From Sphingomonas sp. LC-1 (lineage in GTDB: Bacteria; Pseudomonadota; Alphaproteobacteria; Sphingomonadales; Sphingomonadaceae): a DNA stretch of 64,000 nucleotides. The notes below the pieces were generated by a model. That model was not told the DNA's origin and searched no databases. It saw only the letters and a program-made list of their open reading frames with translations. Each line of letters starts with the position of its first letter. The first letter of the stretch is position 1. The DNA is taken from NCBI RefSeq assembly GCF_025371035.1, contig NZ_JANZXB010000008.1, forward strand, positions 1 to 64,000, read 5' to 3'. The position numbers were made by a program, and so were the translations under genes. Below, piece by piece: positions 52,719-61,505 of this stretch.

Positions 52719-53873
52719 ATGACGAAACCCGCCCCCCTCGCCGGGTTGAAGGTCGTCGAACTCGCTCGCATCCTTGCCGGTCCCTGGGCGGGTCAGGTGC
52801 TGGCCGATCTCGGTGCGGAGGTGACGAAGGTCGAAAGTCCCGAGGGTGACGATACCCGCCGATGGGGACCGCCCTTCGTCACCAATCCCGACGGCAGCCG
52901 CGACGCCGCCTATTTCCATGCGGCCAATCGCGGCAAGGCGTCGGTCGTCGCCGACTTCGCCACCCCCGAGGGACAGCAGATGGTGCGCGACCTGATCGCG
53001 GACGCCGATGTGGTGATCGAGAATTTCAAGCTGGGCGGCCTGACCCGCTACGGCCTGGATTATGCCAGCCTCTCCGCGATCAATCCGCGCCTCGTCTATT
53101 GCTCGATCACCGGCTTCGGCCAAGACGGGCCCTATACGGCGCGCGCAGGCTACGACTTCATCGTGCAGGGAATGAGCGGGATCATGGACCTGACCGGCGA
53201 GCCATCGGGCCCGCCGCAGAAGATCGGGGTGGCGCTGGCCGACATCATGACCGGCCTGTATGCCGTCATCGCGATCCAGGCTGCGCTTCACATGCGCGAG
53301 CGGACCGGGCGGGGGCAGCAGATCGACATGGCCCTCCTCGACACGATGACGGGCGTACTCGCCAACCAGGCGATGAACTATCTGGCTTCGGGCGTGACCC
53401 CGACCCGGCTGGGCAATGCGCATCCCAATATCGTACCCTATGCCGCTTTCCCGGCCAGCGATGGGTGGTTCATCCTGGCGGTGGGCAATGATGCGCAGTT
53501 CCGGCGCTTTGCCGCACTGGTCGAAATCGACGGCGCCGATCCGCACTATGCCACCAACGCCTTGCGGTGCGAACACCGCGCCGAACTGACCCCGGTGATC
53601 GAGGCGGCGACCGTCCGCTGGCGCCGCGACGACCTGCTCGCCGCGCTGGAGGCCGCAGGCATTCCAGCGGGGCCGATCAACAGCGTCGAGCAAGCCTTTG
53701 CCGATCCGCAGATCGTGGCGCGCGGCCTCGCCATTCGGCCGCAGCGGCCCGACGGCTCGACCGTGCCAGGGGTGCGGACCCCGATCCGATTTTCCGATGC
53801 GGGCCTGGTCCTCGACCGCGCCGCGCCGATGCTGAATGACCGGGATGGGCGGCATGATGAGCGGTCCGATTGA
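52719..53873 (+). CDS. CaiB/BaiF family CoA-transferase (glutarate/succinate type)
   Basis: 384 residues, type III CoA-transferase. LKVVELARILAGPWAGQVLADLGAEVTKVE at the N-terminus, YFHAANRGKASV, the FGQDGPYTARAGYDFIVQGMSG segment and GRGQQIDMALLDTMTG with the catalytic aspartate. Next to gcdH it most likely transfers CoA from succinyl-CoA to glutarate (SUGCT-like). Expression may depend on the hairpin whose right arm is its ribosome site. Confidence 0.9.
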   Translation: MTKPAPLAGLKVVELARILAGPWAGQVLADLGAEVTKVESPEGDDTRRWGPPFVTNPDGSRDAAYFHAANRGKASVVADFATPEGQQMVRDLIADADVVIENFKLGGLTRYGLDYASLSAINPRLVYCSITGFGQDGPYTARAGYDFIVQGMSGIMDLTGEPSGPPQKIGVALADIMTGLYAVIAIQAALHMRERTGRGQQIDMALLDTMTGVLANQAMNYLASGVTPTRLGNAHPNIVPYAAFPASDGWFILAVGNDAQFRRFAALVEIDGADPHYATNALRCEHRAELTPVIEAATVRWRRDDLLAALEAAGIPAGPINSVEQAFADPQIVARGLAIRPQRPDGSTVPGVRTPIRFSDAGLVLDRAAPMLNDRDGRHDERSD

Positions 53874-53907
53874 GGGGCTCGGCCGGATCGCGTAGGGCAA
53901 AGCCGCG

Positions 53908-54465
53908 ATGACCAGCCTGACCGTCAACAACCAGCCCGTTCGCTATCGCCTGCCCGCCGACACGCCTCTGCTCTGGGCGCTGCGCGATGCGTCCAACCTG
54001 ACCGGCACCAAATATGGCTGCGGCACGGGCGATTGCGGGGCCTGCACGGTCGATGTCGATGGCCGGGCGGTGCGAAGCTGCCAGGTTCCGATCGGCCGGA
54101 TCGAAGGAAGTGTCGTCACCACCATCGAGGGGCTGTCGCGCGACCGCTCGCATCCCGTACAACAGGCGTTCTTCGCCGCCAATGTCAGTCAGTGCGGATA
54201 TTGCATCCCCGGCATGGTGATGGCCGCCGCCGTGCTGATCCAGCACAATCCCGACCCGTCGGAGGAGGTGATCCGCACCGGCATCACCAATATCTGCCGC
54301 TGCGGCATCTACCCCCGGCTGGTCGAGGCGATCCAGCGCGCCGCACGGGCCGCTCGCGGTGAGGAGACGATCCCCGCCGCCCCGCTGCCCGGCACCGATC
54401 CCGCCGATGCGGCGCGCGTCGTGCCTGCACTGACAGCCATAGCCACCCCGCGCGACGAGCCATGA
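53908..54465 (+). CDS. [2Fe-2S] small subunit of a molybdenum hydroxylase
   Basis: 185 residues. Ferredoxin-like cluster motif CGTGDCGACTVDVDGRAVRSC (residues ~46-66), then the second all-helical cluster domain CGYCIPGMVMAA...CRCGIYPRLVEA. This is the isoquinoline-1-oxidoreductase/CoxS-type small subunit. No molybdopterin large subunit or XdhC gene follows; the next gene is rcnB-like, so the partner must be encoded elsewhere. An Ala/Pro-rich C-terminal tail is longer than usual. Confidence 0.9.
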   Translation: MTSLTVNNQPVRYRLPADTPLLWALRDASNLTGTKYGCGTGDCGACTVDVDGRAVRSCQVPIGRIEGSVVTTIEGLSRDRSHPVQQAFFAANVSQCGYCIPGMVMAAAVLIQHNPDPSEEVIRTGITNICRCGIYPRLVEAIQRAARAARGEETIPAAPLPGTDPADAARVVPALTAIATPRDEP

Positions 54466-54582
54466 GGAATCGATTCTTTCGGATAGCTGACAAAGAGGTT
54501 CAGCGTCCGCTCAACGCGCATGGGGCAGAGTTCATCGCATCATAGGGGTCGGCTCGTGCGCCGGCACATGGGGTTGGACGAG

Positions 54583-55524
54583 ATGAACAGGCATTGGATG
54601 GCGGCTTTGCTGGCGGCGACCGCGATGGTGTCGGGTGCGATGCCCGCCATCGCGCGCGCTCAGCAGATGATCGACCAGGGCCCCCGCGCCCGGCCCGAAG
54701 GCGGGCCAGGGCGCGGGGGTCCGGGGCGCGGTGGCCCGGATGGGCCAGGCGGTCGGGGCGGTCCGGGCGGCCCGGCCGGTCGACTGGAACGTAGCGAAGG
54801 CCGGCCGATCTTCAACGATCGCGCGGCGTTTCCCGAGAATCGCCCCGCCTTCCGCCCCGACCATGCCGAGGCGCCACGTCCTCAGCAACCGCCCCCCCCT
54901 CCCGCACCCCGCGACCGTGGCGAGTGGGGCCCGCGCGGGGATATTGACCGCGGCCCGCGGCCGGGGCCCGCGCCCGACCAGATTCGCCCGGATCGCGGCG
55001 GGCCCGGCGGCGTACGAGTCGATCGCGGCTGGCGCAACGATCGCGGCCCAGGCTGGCGCGACCCGGCTTGGCGCGACCCTGGCCAGGACCAGCGCTGGCG
55101 CGACGAAGCGCGTCGCCAGCGCGAGGATCGCAACCGGTGGGGCCGCAACTATAATGACTGGCGCGATCATTCCGACCAGTCCTATGGCTTTGCCGAGCGG
55201 CGCGCCTGGGCGAACCAGTGGAATCGCAGCTGGCGTCGCGACCGGCGCTATGACTGGCTGGAATGGCGTTCGCTAAACCGTGGGGCCTATCACCTGCCCC
55301 GCTATTACGCGCCCTTTGGCGGCTATGGTTACCAGCGTTTTTCCAGCGGGGTGATCATCGACCCGGAATTTTTCGGGCAGAGCTACTGGCTGGACGATCC
55401 CTATAGCTACCGCCTGCCGCCCGCTTATGGCTCCTATCGCTGGGTCCGCTATTATAACGACGCGATATTGGTCGATCTGCGTAGCGGGCTGGTCGTCGAC
55501 GTCGTCTACGACATCTTCTGGTGA
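54583..55524 (+). CDS. RcnB-family periplasmic protein
   Basis: 313 residues. Signal peptide MNRHWMAALLAATAMVSGAMPAIARAQ; then a long Gly/Pro/Arg-rich low-complexity region (residues ~30-190); the RcnB domain is at the C-terminus, with YYAPFGGYGYQRFSSGVIID and VRYYNDAILVDLRSGLVVDVVYDIFW. E. coli RcnB helps nickel/cobalt homeostasis, but most family members are uncharacterised. The start 54583 is at the signal peptide; a longer frame is open upstream. Confidence 0.85.
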   Translation: MNRHWMAALLAATAMVSGAMPAIARAQQMIDQGPRARPEGGPGRGGPGRGGPDGPGGRGGPGGPAGRLERSEGRPIFNDRAAFPENRPAFRPDHAEAPRPQQPPPPPAPRDRGEWGPRGDIDRGPRPGPAPDQIRPDRGGPGGVRVDRGWRNDRGPGWRDPAWRDPGQDQRWRDEARRQREDRNRWGRNYNDWRDHSDQSYGFAERRAWANQWNRSWRRDRRYDWLEWRSLNRGAYHLPRYYAPFGGYGYQRFSSGVIIDPEFFGQSYWLDDPYSYRLPPAYGSYRWVRYYNDAILVDLRSGLVVDVVYDIFW

Positions 55525-55531
55525 TGCTTGC

Positions 55532-55559
55532 GGGAGGGGGGCTTGGCTGCCCCCCTCCC
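55532..55559 (+). terminator. Terminator after the RcnB gene
   Basis: GGGAGGGGGGC (55532-55542) pairs with GCCCCCCTCCC (55549-55559) around TTGGCT, seven bases after the stop; a pyrimidine-rich stretch with few T follows. Confidence 0.7.
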
Positions 55560-55604
55560 CTCTATCCTCTTGTCTTTGTCCGCGGATCGTCACACATCCC
55601 GTCC

Positions 55605-56297
55605 ATGTCGTTCTTCTCGAGGAAGCCGAAGGGCAATCCCGCCGCCTCTCCCCTCCGTGCGCAATTCGCGGTGAGCGTCGCCGAGCATCTCGACGCCCAT
55701 CCGGCGGTCACCCGCGTGACGAGCGATCTGGCGCAGATCTACTATCATCCCGATTTTCTGACGCCCGATCAGTGCGACAAGCTGATGGCGATGATCGATT
55801 CCAATCGGCGGCCATCCACCCTACTCTCCGACCGGCCCGATTACGGCTTTCGCACGTCGGAAAGCTGCGACATGGCACGCTGGTCGCCCGATGTGCAGCC
55901 GATCGACGAATCGATCGCGGCGCTGCTCGGCATCTCGCCCGAACAGGGGGAGACGATGCAGGGCCAGCGTTACGCCCCCGGCCAGCAATTCCGCGCGCAT
56001 CACGATTATTTCCACGAGAGCGAAAGCTATTGGGAAAAAGTCCGCGTCCATGGCGGACAGCGGACCTGGACCGCGATGATCTACCTCAACGACGTGCCGG
56101 AAGGCGGCGCGACCTGGTTTCCGCAGGCGGGCATCCGCGTCGCCCCGCGCCGCGGCCTGCTGCTCGCCTGGAACAATATGAAACGGGACGGCAGCCCCAA
56201 TGAAATGACCCTTCACGAAGGGATGCCGGTGGTCGAGGGCACCAAATACGTCATCACCAAATGGTTTCGCGAAGGCAATTGGGTCCCCGCCGACTAA
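55605..56297 (+). CDS. 2OG-Fe(II) oxygenase (prolyl-4-hydroxylase type)
   Basis: 230 residues. The iron ligands are His and Asp in RAHHDYFHE (HxD) and a distal His in MTLHEGMPVVEGTKYVITKW, where the lysine binds 2-oxoglutarate. QIYYHPDFLTPDQCDKLMAMID starts the domain. Prokaryotic P4H-like enzymes hydroxylate prolyl residues of protein partners, here unknown. Cytosolic. The start MSFFSRK at 55605 is preferred over an upstream open extension through the terminator. Confidence 0.9.
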   Translation: MSFFSRKPKGNPAASPLRAQFAVSVAEHLDAHPAVTRVTSDLAQIYYHPDFLTPDQCDKLMAMIDSNRRPSTLLSDRPDYGFRTSESCDMARWSPDVQPIDESIAALLGISPEQGETMQGQRYAPGQQFRAHHDYFHESESYWEKVRVHGGQRTWTAMIYLNDVPEGGATWFPQAGIRVAPRRGLLLAWNNMKRDGSPNEMTLHEGMPVVEGTKYVITKWFREGNWVPAD

Positions 56298-56339
56298 GGG
56301 CGGGCGCAGCGTCGCCCCCTTGTCCCGACTCTGCCGCGC

Positions 56340-58139
56340 ATGGCATGGCGTTCGCGTGACGTTCTCCCTTCCGATATTCCGTTCATGACCGAGGTTCTCG
56401 GCATCGCCCAGTCGATCCTGGGACAACCCTGGCGCTGGCGTGCCTTGGCCGCCGACGCGCGGGACGGCATGGCGCATGACGATCTGGTCGCGCAGTTGCT
56501 GCTCGCGCGCGGCTGTCCCCCCGACGCCGTGGAGGCGCATCGCCTGCCCTCGATCCGGGGGTTCATGCCCGACCCCTCGATCTTTCGCGACATGGACCGC
56601 GCCGCCGATCGCCTCGCCGATGCGGTGATCGCAAATGAAGCGGTGGCGATTTTCGGCGATTACGACGTCGACGGCGCGACCTCGGCGGCGGTGATGGTGC
56701 GGCTGCTTCGCGACCTGGGGCTGACCCCGCGCGCCTATATCCCCGACCGGATGACCGAGGGCTATGGTCCGACCGAGGCGGCGCTGCTCCGACTTCAAGC
56801 GGAGGGGGCGACGCTGATCGTCACGGTCGATTGCGGCGCGCAGGCGTTTGAGCCGCTCGCCGCCGCGCACGCCGCCGGGATCGAAGTCATGGTCGTCGAT
56901 CACCACAAATGCGCGACCGAACTGCCCCGTGCCCATGCCGTGGTGAACCCGAACCGGCTGGACGAGACCGAAGGCGCGGCGCACGGCCATCTTGCGGCGG
57001 TGGGCGTGTGCTTCCTCCTGGGGGCGGCGCTGATCCGCACCTTGCGGGCGCGGGGCTTTTTCGCCGATCGCCCCGAACCGCGCTTGCTCGACCTGCTCGA
57101 TCTGGTGGCGCTGGGGACGGTTGCCGATGTCGCTCCGCTTCGCGGTCTCAATCGCGCGTTCGTAGCGCAGGGACTGAAGGTCATGGCGCAGCGTCGCAAT
57201 ATCGGCCTGGTCGCGCTGACCGAGGCGGCGCGACTTACCCGCACCCCGACCTGCACCGATCTGGGCTTTGCACTGGGCCCGCGCATCAATGCGGGCGGGC
57301 GCGTCGGCCGGGCCGATCTGGGCGTTCGGCTGCTCACGACCGACGACCCCGCCGAGGCGCGCGCGATCGCGGAGGAACTCAACCATTTCAACGACGAACG
57401 CCGCGCGATCGAGGCGGGAGTCCAGGCGGTGGCCGAAAACGGCGTCGACCGGAACCGGCAGGTGGCGGTGGTTTCCGGCGAAGGCTGGCATCCCGGCGTC
57501 ATCGGCATCGTCGCGGGGCGGCTCAAGGAAAAGCTCGATCGCCCCGCCATTGTCATCGCGGTGGACGAGAACGGCATCGGCAAGGGCTCGGGCCGCTCGA
57601 TCAGCGGCGTCGATCTCGGCGCGGCGATCCTGGCGGCCAAGGAACATGGCCTGCTGATTGCGGGCGGCGGTCATGCGATGGCGGCAGGCTTGACAGTCGA
57701 AGCGGCCCGTATCGCCGAACTCGCCGATTTTCTGGAACAGCGACTGGCGGAGGCGGTGGTTCGTGCCAGCGCCGGACGCGCGCTGCTGGTCGATGCCGTG
57801 CTGGCCCCCGGCGGCGTCAATCCGGCGCTGGTCGGGGCGATGGATGCCGGCGGGCCTTATGGCATGGGCTGGCCCGCCCCACGCGTGGCGGCGGGCCCGT
57901 TCCGCGTCATCCGCGCGGATCTGGTCGGCACCCATCACGTCCGCGCGATCGTGGCCGGACCCGACGGACGCAGCCTGAAGGCCATGGCCTTCCGCCAAGC
58001 CGATACCGCACTGGGCCAGGCGCTGCTGGGCGCGGGGAGCAGTCGTCGCCTATGGCTCGCTGGCCGCGCCAAGGTGGACGACTGGTCGGGCCGCGACGTC
58101 GCCGAACTCCATGTCGAGGACGCGGCATGGGCGGACTAA
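56340..58139 (+). CDS. recJ: Single-stranded-DNA-specific exonuclease RecJ
   Basis: 599 residues. DHH-superfamily motifs in order: FGDYDVDGATSAA (residues ~105), VTVDCGAQAF, VVDHHKCATELP, ALGTVADVAPL, then the DHHA1 domain with AGGGHAMAAGLTVE and a C-terminal OB fold. 5'-3' exonuclease in recombination and mismatch repair. The start could be 56340 or MTEVLGIA at 56385; neither has a clear ribosome site. Followed by tRNA-Glu. Confidence 0.95.
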   Translation: MAWRSRDVLPSDIPFMTEVLGIAQSILGQPWRWRALAADARDGMAHDDLVAQLLLARGCPPDAVEAHRLPSIRGFMPDPSIFRDMDRAADRLADAVIANEAVAIFGDYDVDGATSAAVMVRLLRDLGLTPRAYIPDRMTEGYGPTEAALLRLQAEGATLIVTVDCGAQAFEPLAAAHAAGIEVMVVDHHKCATELPRAHAVVNPNRLDETEGAAHGHLAAVGVCFLLGAALIRTLRARGFFADRPEPRLLDLLDLVALGTVADVAPLRGLNRAFVAQGLKVMAQRRNIGLVALTEAARLTRTPTCTDLGFALGPRINAGGRVGRADLGVRLLTTDDPAEARAIAEELNHFNDERRAIEAGVQAVAENGVDRNRQVAVVSGEGWHPGVIGIVAGRLKEKLDRPAIVIAVDENGIGKGSGRSISGVDLGAAILAAKEHGLLIAGGGHAMAAGLTVEAARIAELADFLEQRLAEAVVRASAGRALLVDAVLAPGGVNPALVGAMDAGGPYGMGWPAPRVAAGPFRVIRADLVGTHHVRAIVAGPDGRSLKAMAFRQADTALGQALLGAGSSRRLWLAGRAKVDDWSGRDVAELHVEDAAWAD

Positions 58140-58148
58140 AAAAAGCCC

Positions 58149-58177
58149 TTGACCCAATCCCCACCCTCCCTTAGAGG
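58149..58177 (+). promoter_or_regulatory. tRNA-Glu promoter
   Basis: TTGACC (58149-58154), 17 bases, TAGAGG (58172-58177), 19 bases before the mature tRNA. The same hexamers and spacing occur at 240-268. Confidence 0.65.
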
Positions 58178-58196
58178 CCCCTCCACGCCACCCGGC

Positions 58197-58271
58197 GGCC
58201 CCTTCGTCTAGCGGTTAGGACGCGGCCCTTTCACGGCTGAAACACGGGTTCGATTCCCGTAGGGGTCACCA
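58197..58271 (+). tRNA. tRNA-Glu (TTC)
   Basis: 75 nt: acceptor GGCCCCT pairs with AGGGGTC (one G-U), the anticodon loop CTTTCAC gives TTC, and CCA is encoded at 58269-58271. The integrase remnant 95 bases downstream suggests that its 3' end served as an attachment site. Confidence 0.97.
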
Positions 58272-58337
58272 GCACCCGCCAGAATGGCGGATTTGCGCGG
58301 TTTAGGCGGTCTTCATGGACGCTTTACCCATCCTTGT

Positions 58338-58358
58338 GTACAAAGGATGCGTACAAAG
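58338..58358 (+). repeat. Direct repeats in the integrase leader
   Basis: GTACAAAG occurs at 58338-58345 and 58351-58358, a 13-base period, directly upstream of the decayed integrase start. They may be arm-type or regulatory sites of the integrase. Confidence 0.5.
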
Positions 58359-58366
58359 TGATCCGT

Positions 58367-58735
58367 ATGGCCAGTCCCTTCAAAGATTTTCGCACTGGCA
58401 TCGTCTAGTTCCGACGGATCATCACCGCCGCGCACCGGCCGTTCTTCGACGGCCCGTCGAGCGAGTATAAGCGAACGCCCAACACGCGACATGCTGCTCA
58501 GGCGCGACAAATCTACGCCTATCTGCCGTCGTTTATTAGCAGAAGCTCGAAGCGGGACGACGCAGCCTTGCCAGCAAGCAGCTTCGCTCGGCTCAGACCA
58601 TGGTCGATGCCTGTCTGAACGGCGTCAGCGAGCAACAGCGACAGGTCACGGCGCAGAAGCGTGCCGCACTCGAACTGGACGCGTTCTGGTATGCGCACAA
58701 TCTCGTCGATCATGACCCCGGTGCGCGCTATCATT
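58367..58735 (+). pseudogene. Decayed tyrosine integrase, N-terminal part
   Basis: From the ATG at 58367 the frame reads MASPFKDFRTGIV, then a TAG at 58406-58408, then FRRIITAAHRPFFDGPSSEYKR: the usual N-terminus of sphingomonad-type phage integrases (MASPFKxxxTGxxxFRR). Around 58530-58560 it shifts into another frame reading LASKQLRSAQTMVDACLNGVSE, again integrase-like. A stop and a frameshift make it non-functional; the catalytic C-terminal domain is not recognisable. Its place behind tRNA-Glu is the usual one. Confidence 0.65.
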
Positions 58736-59264
58736 TTGGCAGCCCACCCGACCGGAACAGGCTCCAGAACTTCGGCGACCGCAGGGCCATACTCGAGGCG
58801 ATCCCGGGTTCAGCCTCCTGCCCTGGCTCGAAACGCTGCAGCTCATGGCCGCCCTGTCCACCTTCGATCCCATCGATTACGCCATCGGCTGCGTTCGACA
58901 GCGGTGTCGCCCGCCCGATCGAGCAGGCACTCTACGACGCGATCGGTCGCGCCTCTCTCGACAGACTTTGCGGCGCTTGCGCGCTGAGGACCGATCCGGG
59001 CCGCCTGCGCATCCTGCCATCCGCACTCCCGTCAGAACGGCATCAACTTCGCAGTGCATGCTCGCGCCGGGGCAGGCGCCTCGACGCTTCCTACACCGAC
59101 CATCGCCACGGTCTTCGAGGATTGAGCGATGTTCGAGTTACGCGGCTGTAACTCGTCGACGATTGACGTACGGCCATATGAGTTCCTTCCATTTCGACAA
59201 AAGGATCCGGCCGCCTTGAACGACAGGTGAGCATGGCAACGCGGCCAAAACTCGAACGCGCACC
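58736..59264. other. Degenerate region after the integrase remnant
   Basis: No intact gene. Readings on the plus strand keep switching frame (for example PIEQALYDAIGRASLDRL in one frame and GINFAVHARAGAGAS in another), which looks like decayed coding DNA of unknown origin. No catalytic motif of a recombinase or transposase was found. Confidence 0.45.
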
Positions 59265-59267
59265 ATG

Positions 59268-59309
59268 TTGGCAGTCAATCCACTATATGCTAATGCGAGT
59301 GAGTCGCAT
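59268..59309 (+). promoter_or_regulatory. Promoter with Fur-box-like palindrome
   Basis: -35 TTGGCA (59268-59273), 17 bases, -10 TAATGC (59291-59296). Overlapping the -10 and start region is the perfect dyad ATGCGA-GTGAG-TCGCAT (59293-59309), which fits the alphaproteobacterial Fur/Mur-type pattern TGCRA-N5-TYGCA. A bound repressor would block this promoter. Regulator identity is inferred. Confidence 0.6.
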
Positions 59310-59327
59310 ACATGGATTGTCGTTGTG

Positions 59328-60530
59328 ATGCTGCCTACCCGATGCCCACCGCCCTTCAACCTTCGACCGCTGATGTTCGAAACGTTCGTCTGTTCCATGG
59401 CGATGATGGCTTTCGCGGCATTGGCCGGTTCGATCGCGCGGATGACCGGTGTCGCTTCGTGGCAGATCGGAATTGTCATCACTGTAGCGGGGATCGGATG
59501 GATGCTCATGGCACGGCCATGGGGGAGGATGAGCGATAAGCTAGGACGGCGGCCGGTTATACTGATAGGGGTCGCAGGGTTCGCCGCCTGCTACGTTGCG
59601 ATGGCCGCCTTGGTACATGTCGCCATCGCAATGCCATTGTCGCCGGCCATCGTCTTCATCGGCCTTTTGGCAACACGCGGGCTCGCCGGCGGTTTCTACG
59701 CCGCCGTTCCGGCGACGAGCGCGGCTCTCGTCGCCGATCACCTGCCGGTCGAGGATCGCGCGAAGGCGATGGCGACGCTCGGCGCTGCAGGCGCTTTCGG
59801 CATCGTCATCGGTCCGGCCACCGTTGGTTTACTTGCCACAGCAGGGCTGGTTTTGCCGCTGATCCTGATTGGCATCCTGCCCATGATTGGTTGGGTCGTA
59901 TTATGGCGCATGCTGCCCCGTTACGAACGTCAGCTGCCACCCGCGCCGTCGACACTCCGTCTGTTCGATCCCCGGTTGCGGCACGCCATGACCAGCGCCT
60001 TCCTGGCGATGGGTAGCGTCACGATCGCGCAGGTTCTCGTCGGCTTCTACGCGATCGACCGGCTGAAACTGATGCCGATGGAGGGCGCCCGCATCGCGGG
60101 GATTGCGCTTGGCTGTGTCGGGGTTGCGTTGATCGCGGCGCAACTCCTGGTTCGCCGGGTCGGCTGGACAGCTAAGCATCTGATCCGTGTTGGAATGTTG
60201 GTCGGTGCGGCAGGCTTTGGCGGTGCAGGATTGGCGACGTCTGCCGTACAGCTCTGTGCGGCCTATGCAGTCATTGCCTTTGGCATGGGCTTTGTCTTCC
60301 CCTCGGTGCTCGCGCTGGCGACGAGCGCGGTGGCGGCCCACGAACAAGGCGTAGCGGCGGGCACCGTTTCCGCCGTGCAGGGCATGGCCGTGGTCGTAGC
60401 TCCCCTGCTCGGCACCGCCTTGTACACCATCGATCCGCGCGCACCCTTCGCGTCGATCGCTATCGGGTTGGCATGCGTATCGCTCGGCAATCTGCGCCGG
60501 TCGCCGCTGATGACGAGTTTCGGCGCGTGA
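59328..60530 (+). CDS. MFS transporter, DHA1 type, behind a Fur-like box
   Basis: 400 residues with about twelve helices. The MFS loop signature is ARPWGRMSDKLGRRPVIL, and RGLAGGFYAAVPATSAALVADHL is the helix-5 antiporter-like region. Substrate unknown; the iron-type operator upstream suggests siderophore or metal-chelate export, as for EntS-like carriers, but this is inference. The frame is open from an ATG at 59265, but that ATG lies upstream of the -35, so a start at 59328 (or 59373) is preferred. Confidence 0.85.
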   Translation: MLPTRCPPPFNLRPLMFETFVCSMAMMAFAALAGSIARMTGVASWQIGIVITVAGIGWMLMARPWGRMSDKLGRRPVILIGVAGFAACYVAMAALVHVAIAMPLSPAIVFIGLLATRGLAGGFYAAVPATSAALVADHLPVEDRAKAMATLGAAGAFGIVIGPATVGLLATAGLVLPLILIGILPMIGWVVLWRMLPRYERQLPPAPSTLRLFDPRLRHAMTSAFLAMGSVTIAQVLVGFYAIDRLKLMPMEGARIAGIALGCVGVALIAAQLLVRRVGWTAKHLIRVGMLVGAAGFGGAGLATSAVQLCAAYAVIAFGMGFVFPSVLALATSAVAAHEQGVAAGTVSAVQGMAVVVAPLLGTALYTIDPRAPFASIAIGLACVSLGNLRRSPLMTSFGA

Positions 60531-60606
60531 GTGCCCCGTTCCGTGGCGAGAATGATCTGGCGCTGAAGCACGATGCCAAGAACAAACCTTATCTGGGAGA
60601 AGCGCA

Positions 60607-61071
60607 ATGGTTTTGATGGAACGCATCATCGCACCTATCAGAGACGGCGAACTGACGGTCGTCCGATTACTGCGCTACTATTGCGCGGTGCGGGACAGAA
60701 ACGGTGACGGTATGAACCTGTCACGGCTGGTCATGTTCGGGCAAAGTCTGACCCTGTTGCCGGCCGGAAGCATCGCCTTGGCGAGTGTGTTCCAACTGGC
60801 GGAGGCGGTGCTCAAGCGGAAGCTTGTGACGGAATCCTGCTCTTCACGCTGCCTGAGTTGTGACGAGCGCGCGGTCATTCGCCTTTTGTCCAGCCCGGGA
60901 AAAGCGTCTTTCTGCAATTGCGATACCGAAGCGCCGCATGGGTTGCACGGGGCATTGCACTGCGCGGTGCTGAGCGTACGCCAGCTATGCGGCGAGGTCG
61001 TCACGGCCACGTCGCACGCGACGAGAGTTGACGGAGACAAGTCTCCCTTCGCAACCCCTGCTTTGGCCTGA
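60607..61071 (+). CDS. Hypothetical protein with cysteine cluster (154 aa)
   Basis: LLRYYCAVRDRNGDGMNLSRLVMFGQSL opens a helical protein; the middle has CSSRCLSCDERAVIRLL and SFCNCDTEAP, seven cysteines within about 35 residues counting neighbours, possibly a metal-binding patch; LHGALHCAVLSVRQLCGE follows. No family is firmly recognised, though I have an impression of similar proteins near iron-regulated genes of sphingomonads. GGGAGAAG precedes the ATG. It follows the MFS gene by 76 bases and the next gene starts five bases after it. Confidence 0.65.
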   Translation: MVLMERIIAPIRDGELTVVRLLRYYCAVRDRNGDGMNLSRLVMFGQSLTLLPAGSIALASVFQLAEAVLKRKLVTESCSSRCLSCDERAVIRLLSSPGKASFCNCDTEAPHGLHGALHCAVLSVRQLCGEVVTATSHATRVDGDKSPFATPALA

Positions 61072-61076
61072 TCGCC

Positions 61077-61487
61077 ATGCTCCAGCTCTACCGCTATCTC
61101 GATCGGCTGGTGGAAGAACTTCCGCAGGACGATGCTTTCACGCTGTACGCCATCCGTGATTGGGTCGCGGCCATCCGTTCCGGGCGCTGCGCACAGGTGA
61201 CGTTGCGCGGCCGATTTGTCGCGAGGCAGATCGATGCCGCCCTGCTCGCCTTTCAATGCGCGATGACCTTGGTGGATCGACATGGCCATGGCACGATGCG
61301 GTTCGCGCCGCCATATTATCACGGCGTCGGCGATGACGAAGCCAGGATATTGACCCTGTTCTCCGTTGCCCGCGTCGAGGGCGCGAGCCTGATGCGCATC
61401 GCAACCAGCCTCGTCTCGGACGACATGGCATCCCAACTCGCCGGCGCTGCCACCAAATTCGGTTCCGCGCTGCGCATACGCACCTGA
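61077..61487 (+). CDS. Hypothetical protein (136 aa)
   Basis: Helical protein without cysteines apart from two (RCAQ, FQCA) and no signal peptide: YRYLDRLVEELPQDDAFTLYAIRDWVAAIRSG, then HGTMRFAPPYYHGVGDDEARILTLFSVARV. The family is not recognised. It starts five bases after the previous stop, so the two genes are co-transcribed and probably act together in the Fur-box unit. Confidence 0.65.
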   Translation: MLQLYRYLDRLVEELPQDDAFTLYAIRDWVAAIRSGRCAQVTLRGRFVARQIDAALLAFQCAMTLVDRHGHGTMRFAPPYYHGVGDDEARILTLFSVARVEGASLMRIATSLVSDDMASQLAGAATKFGSALRIRT

Positions 61488-61505
61488 TCATGAAAGGGAA
61501 GCATC

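Noticed and set aside
51798-53930. 710-codon minus-strand frame opposite gcdH and the CoA-transferase
   Set aside because: It spans two unrelated plus-strand genes and their gap, as expected for a GC-skew artefact.
55821-57998. 725-codon minus-strand frame opposite recJ and the hydroxylase
   Set aside because: Spans two real genes with intact motifs on the other strand.
58736-59151. 183-codon frame after the integrase remnant
   Set aside because: Homology-like segments occur in different frames, so the single long frame is more likely chance within decayed DNA than an intact gene.
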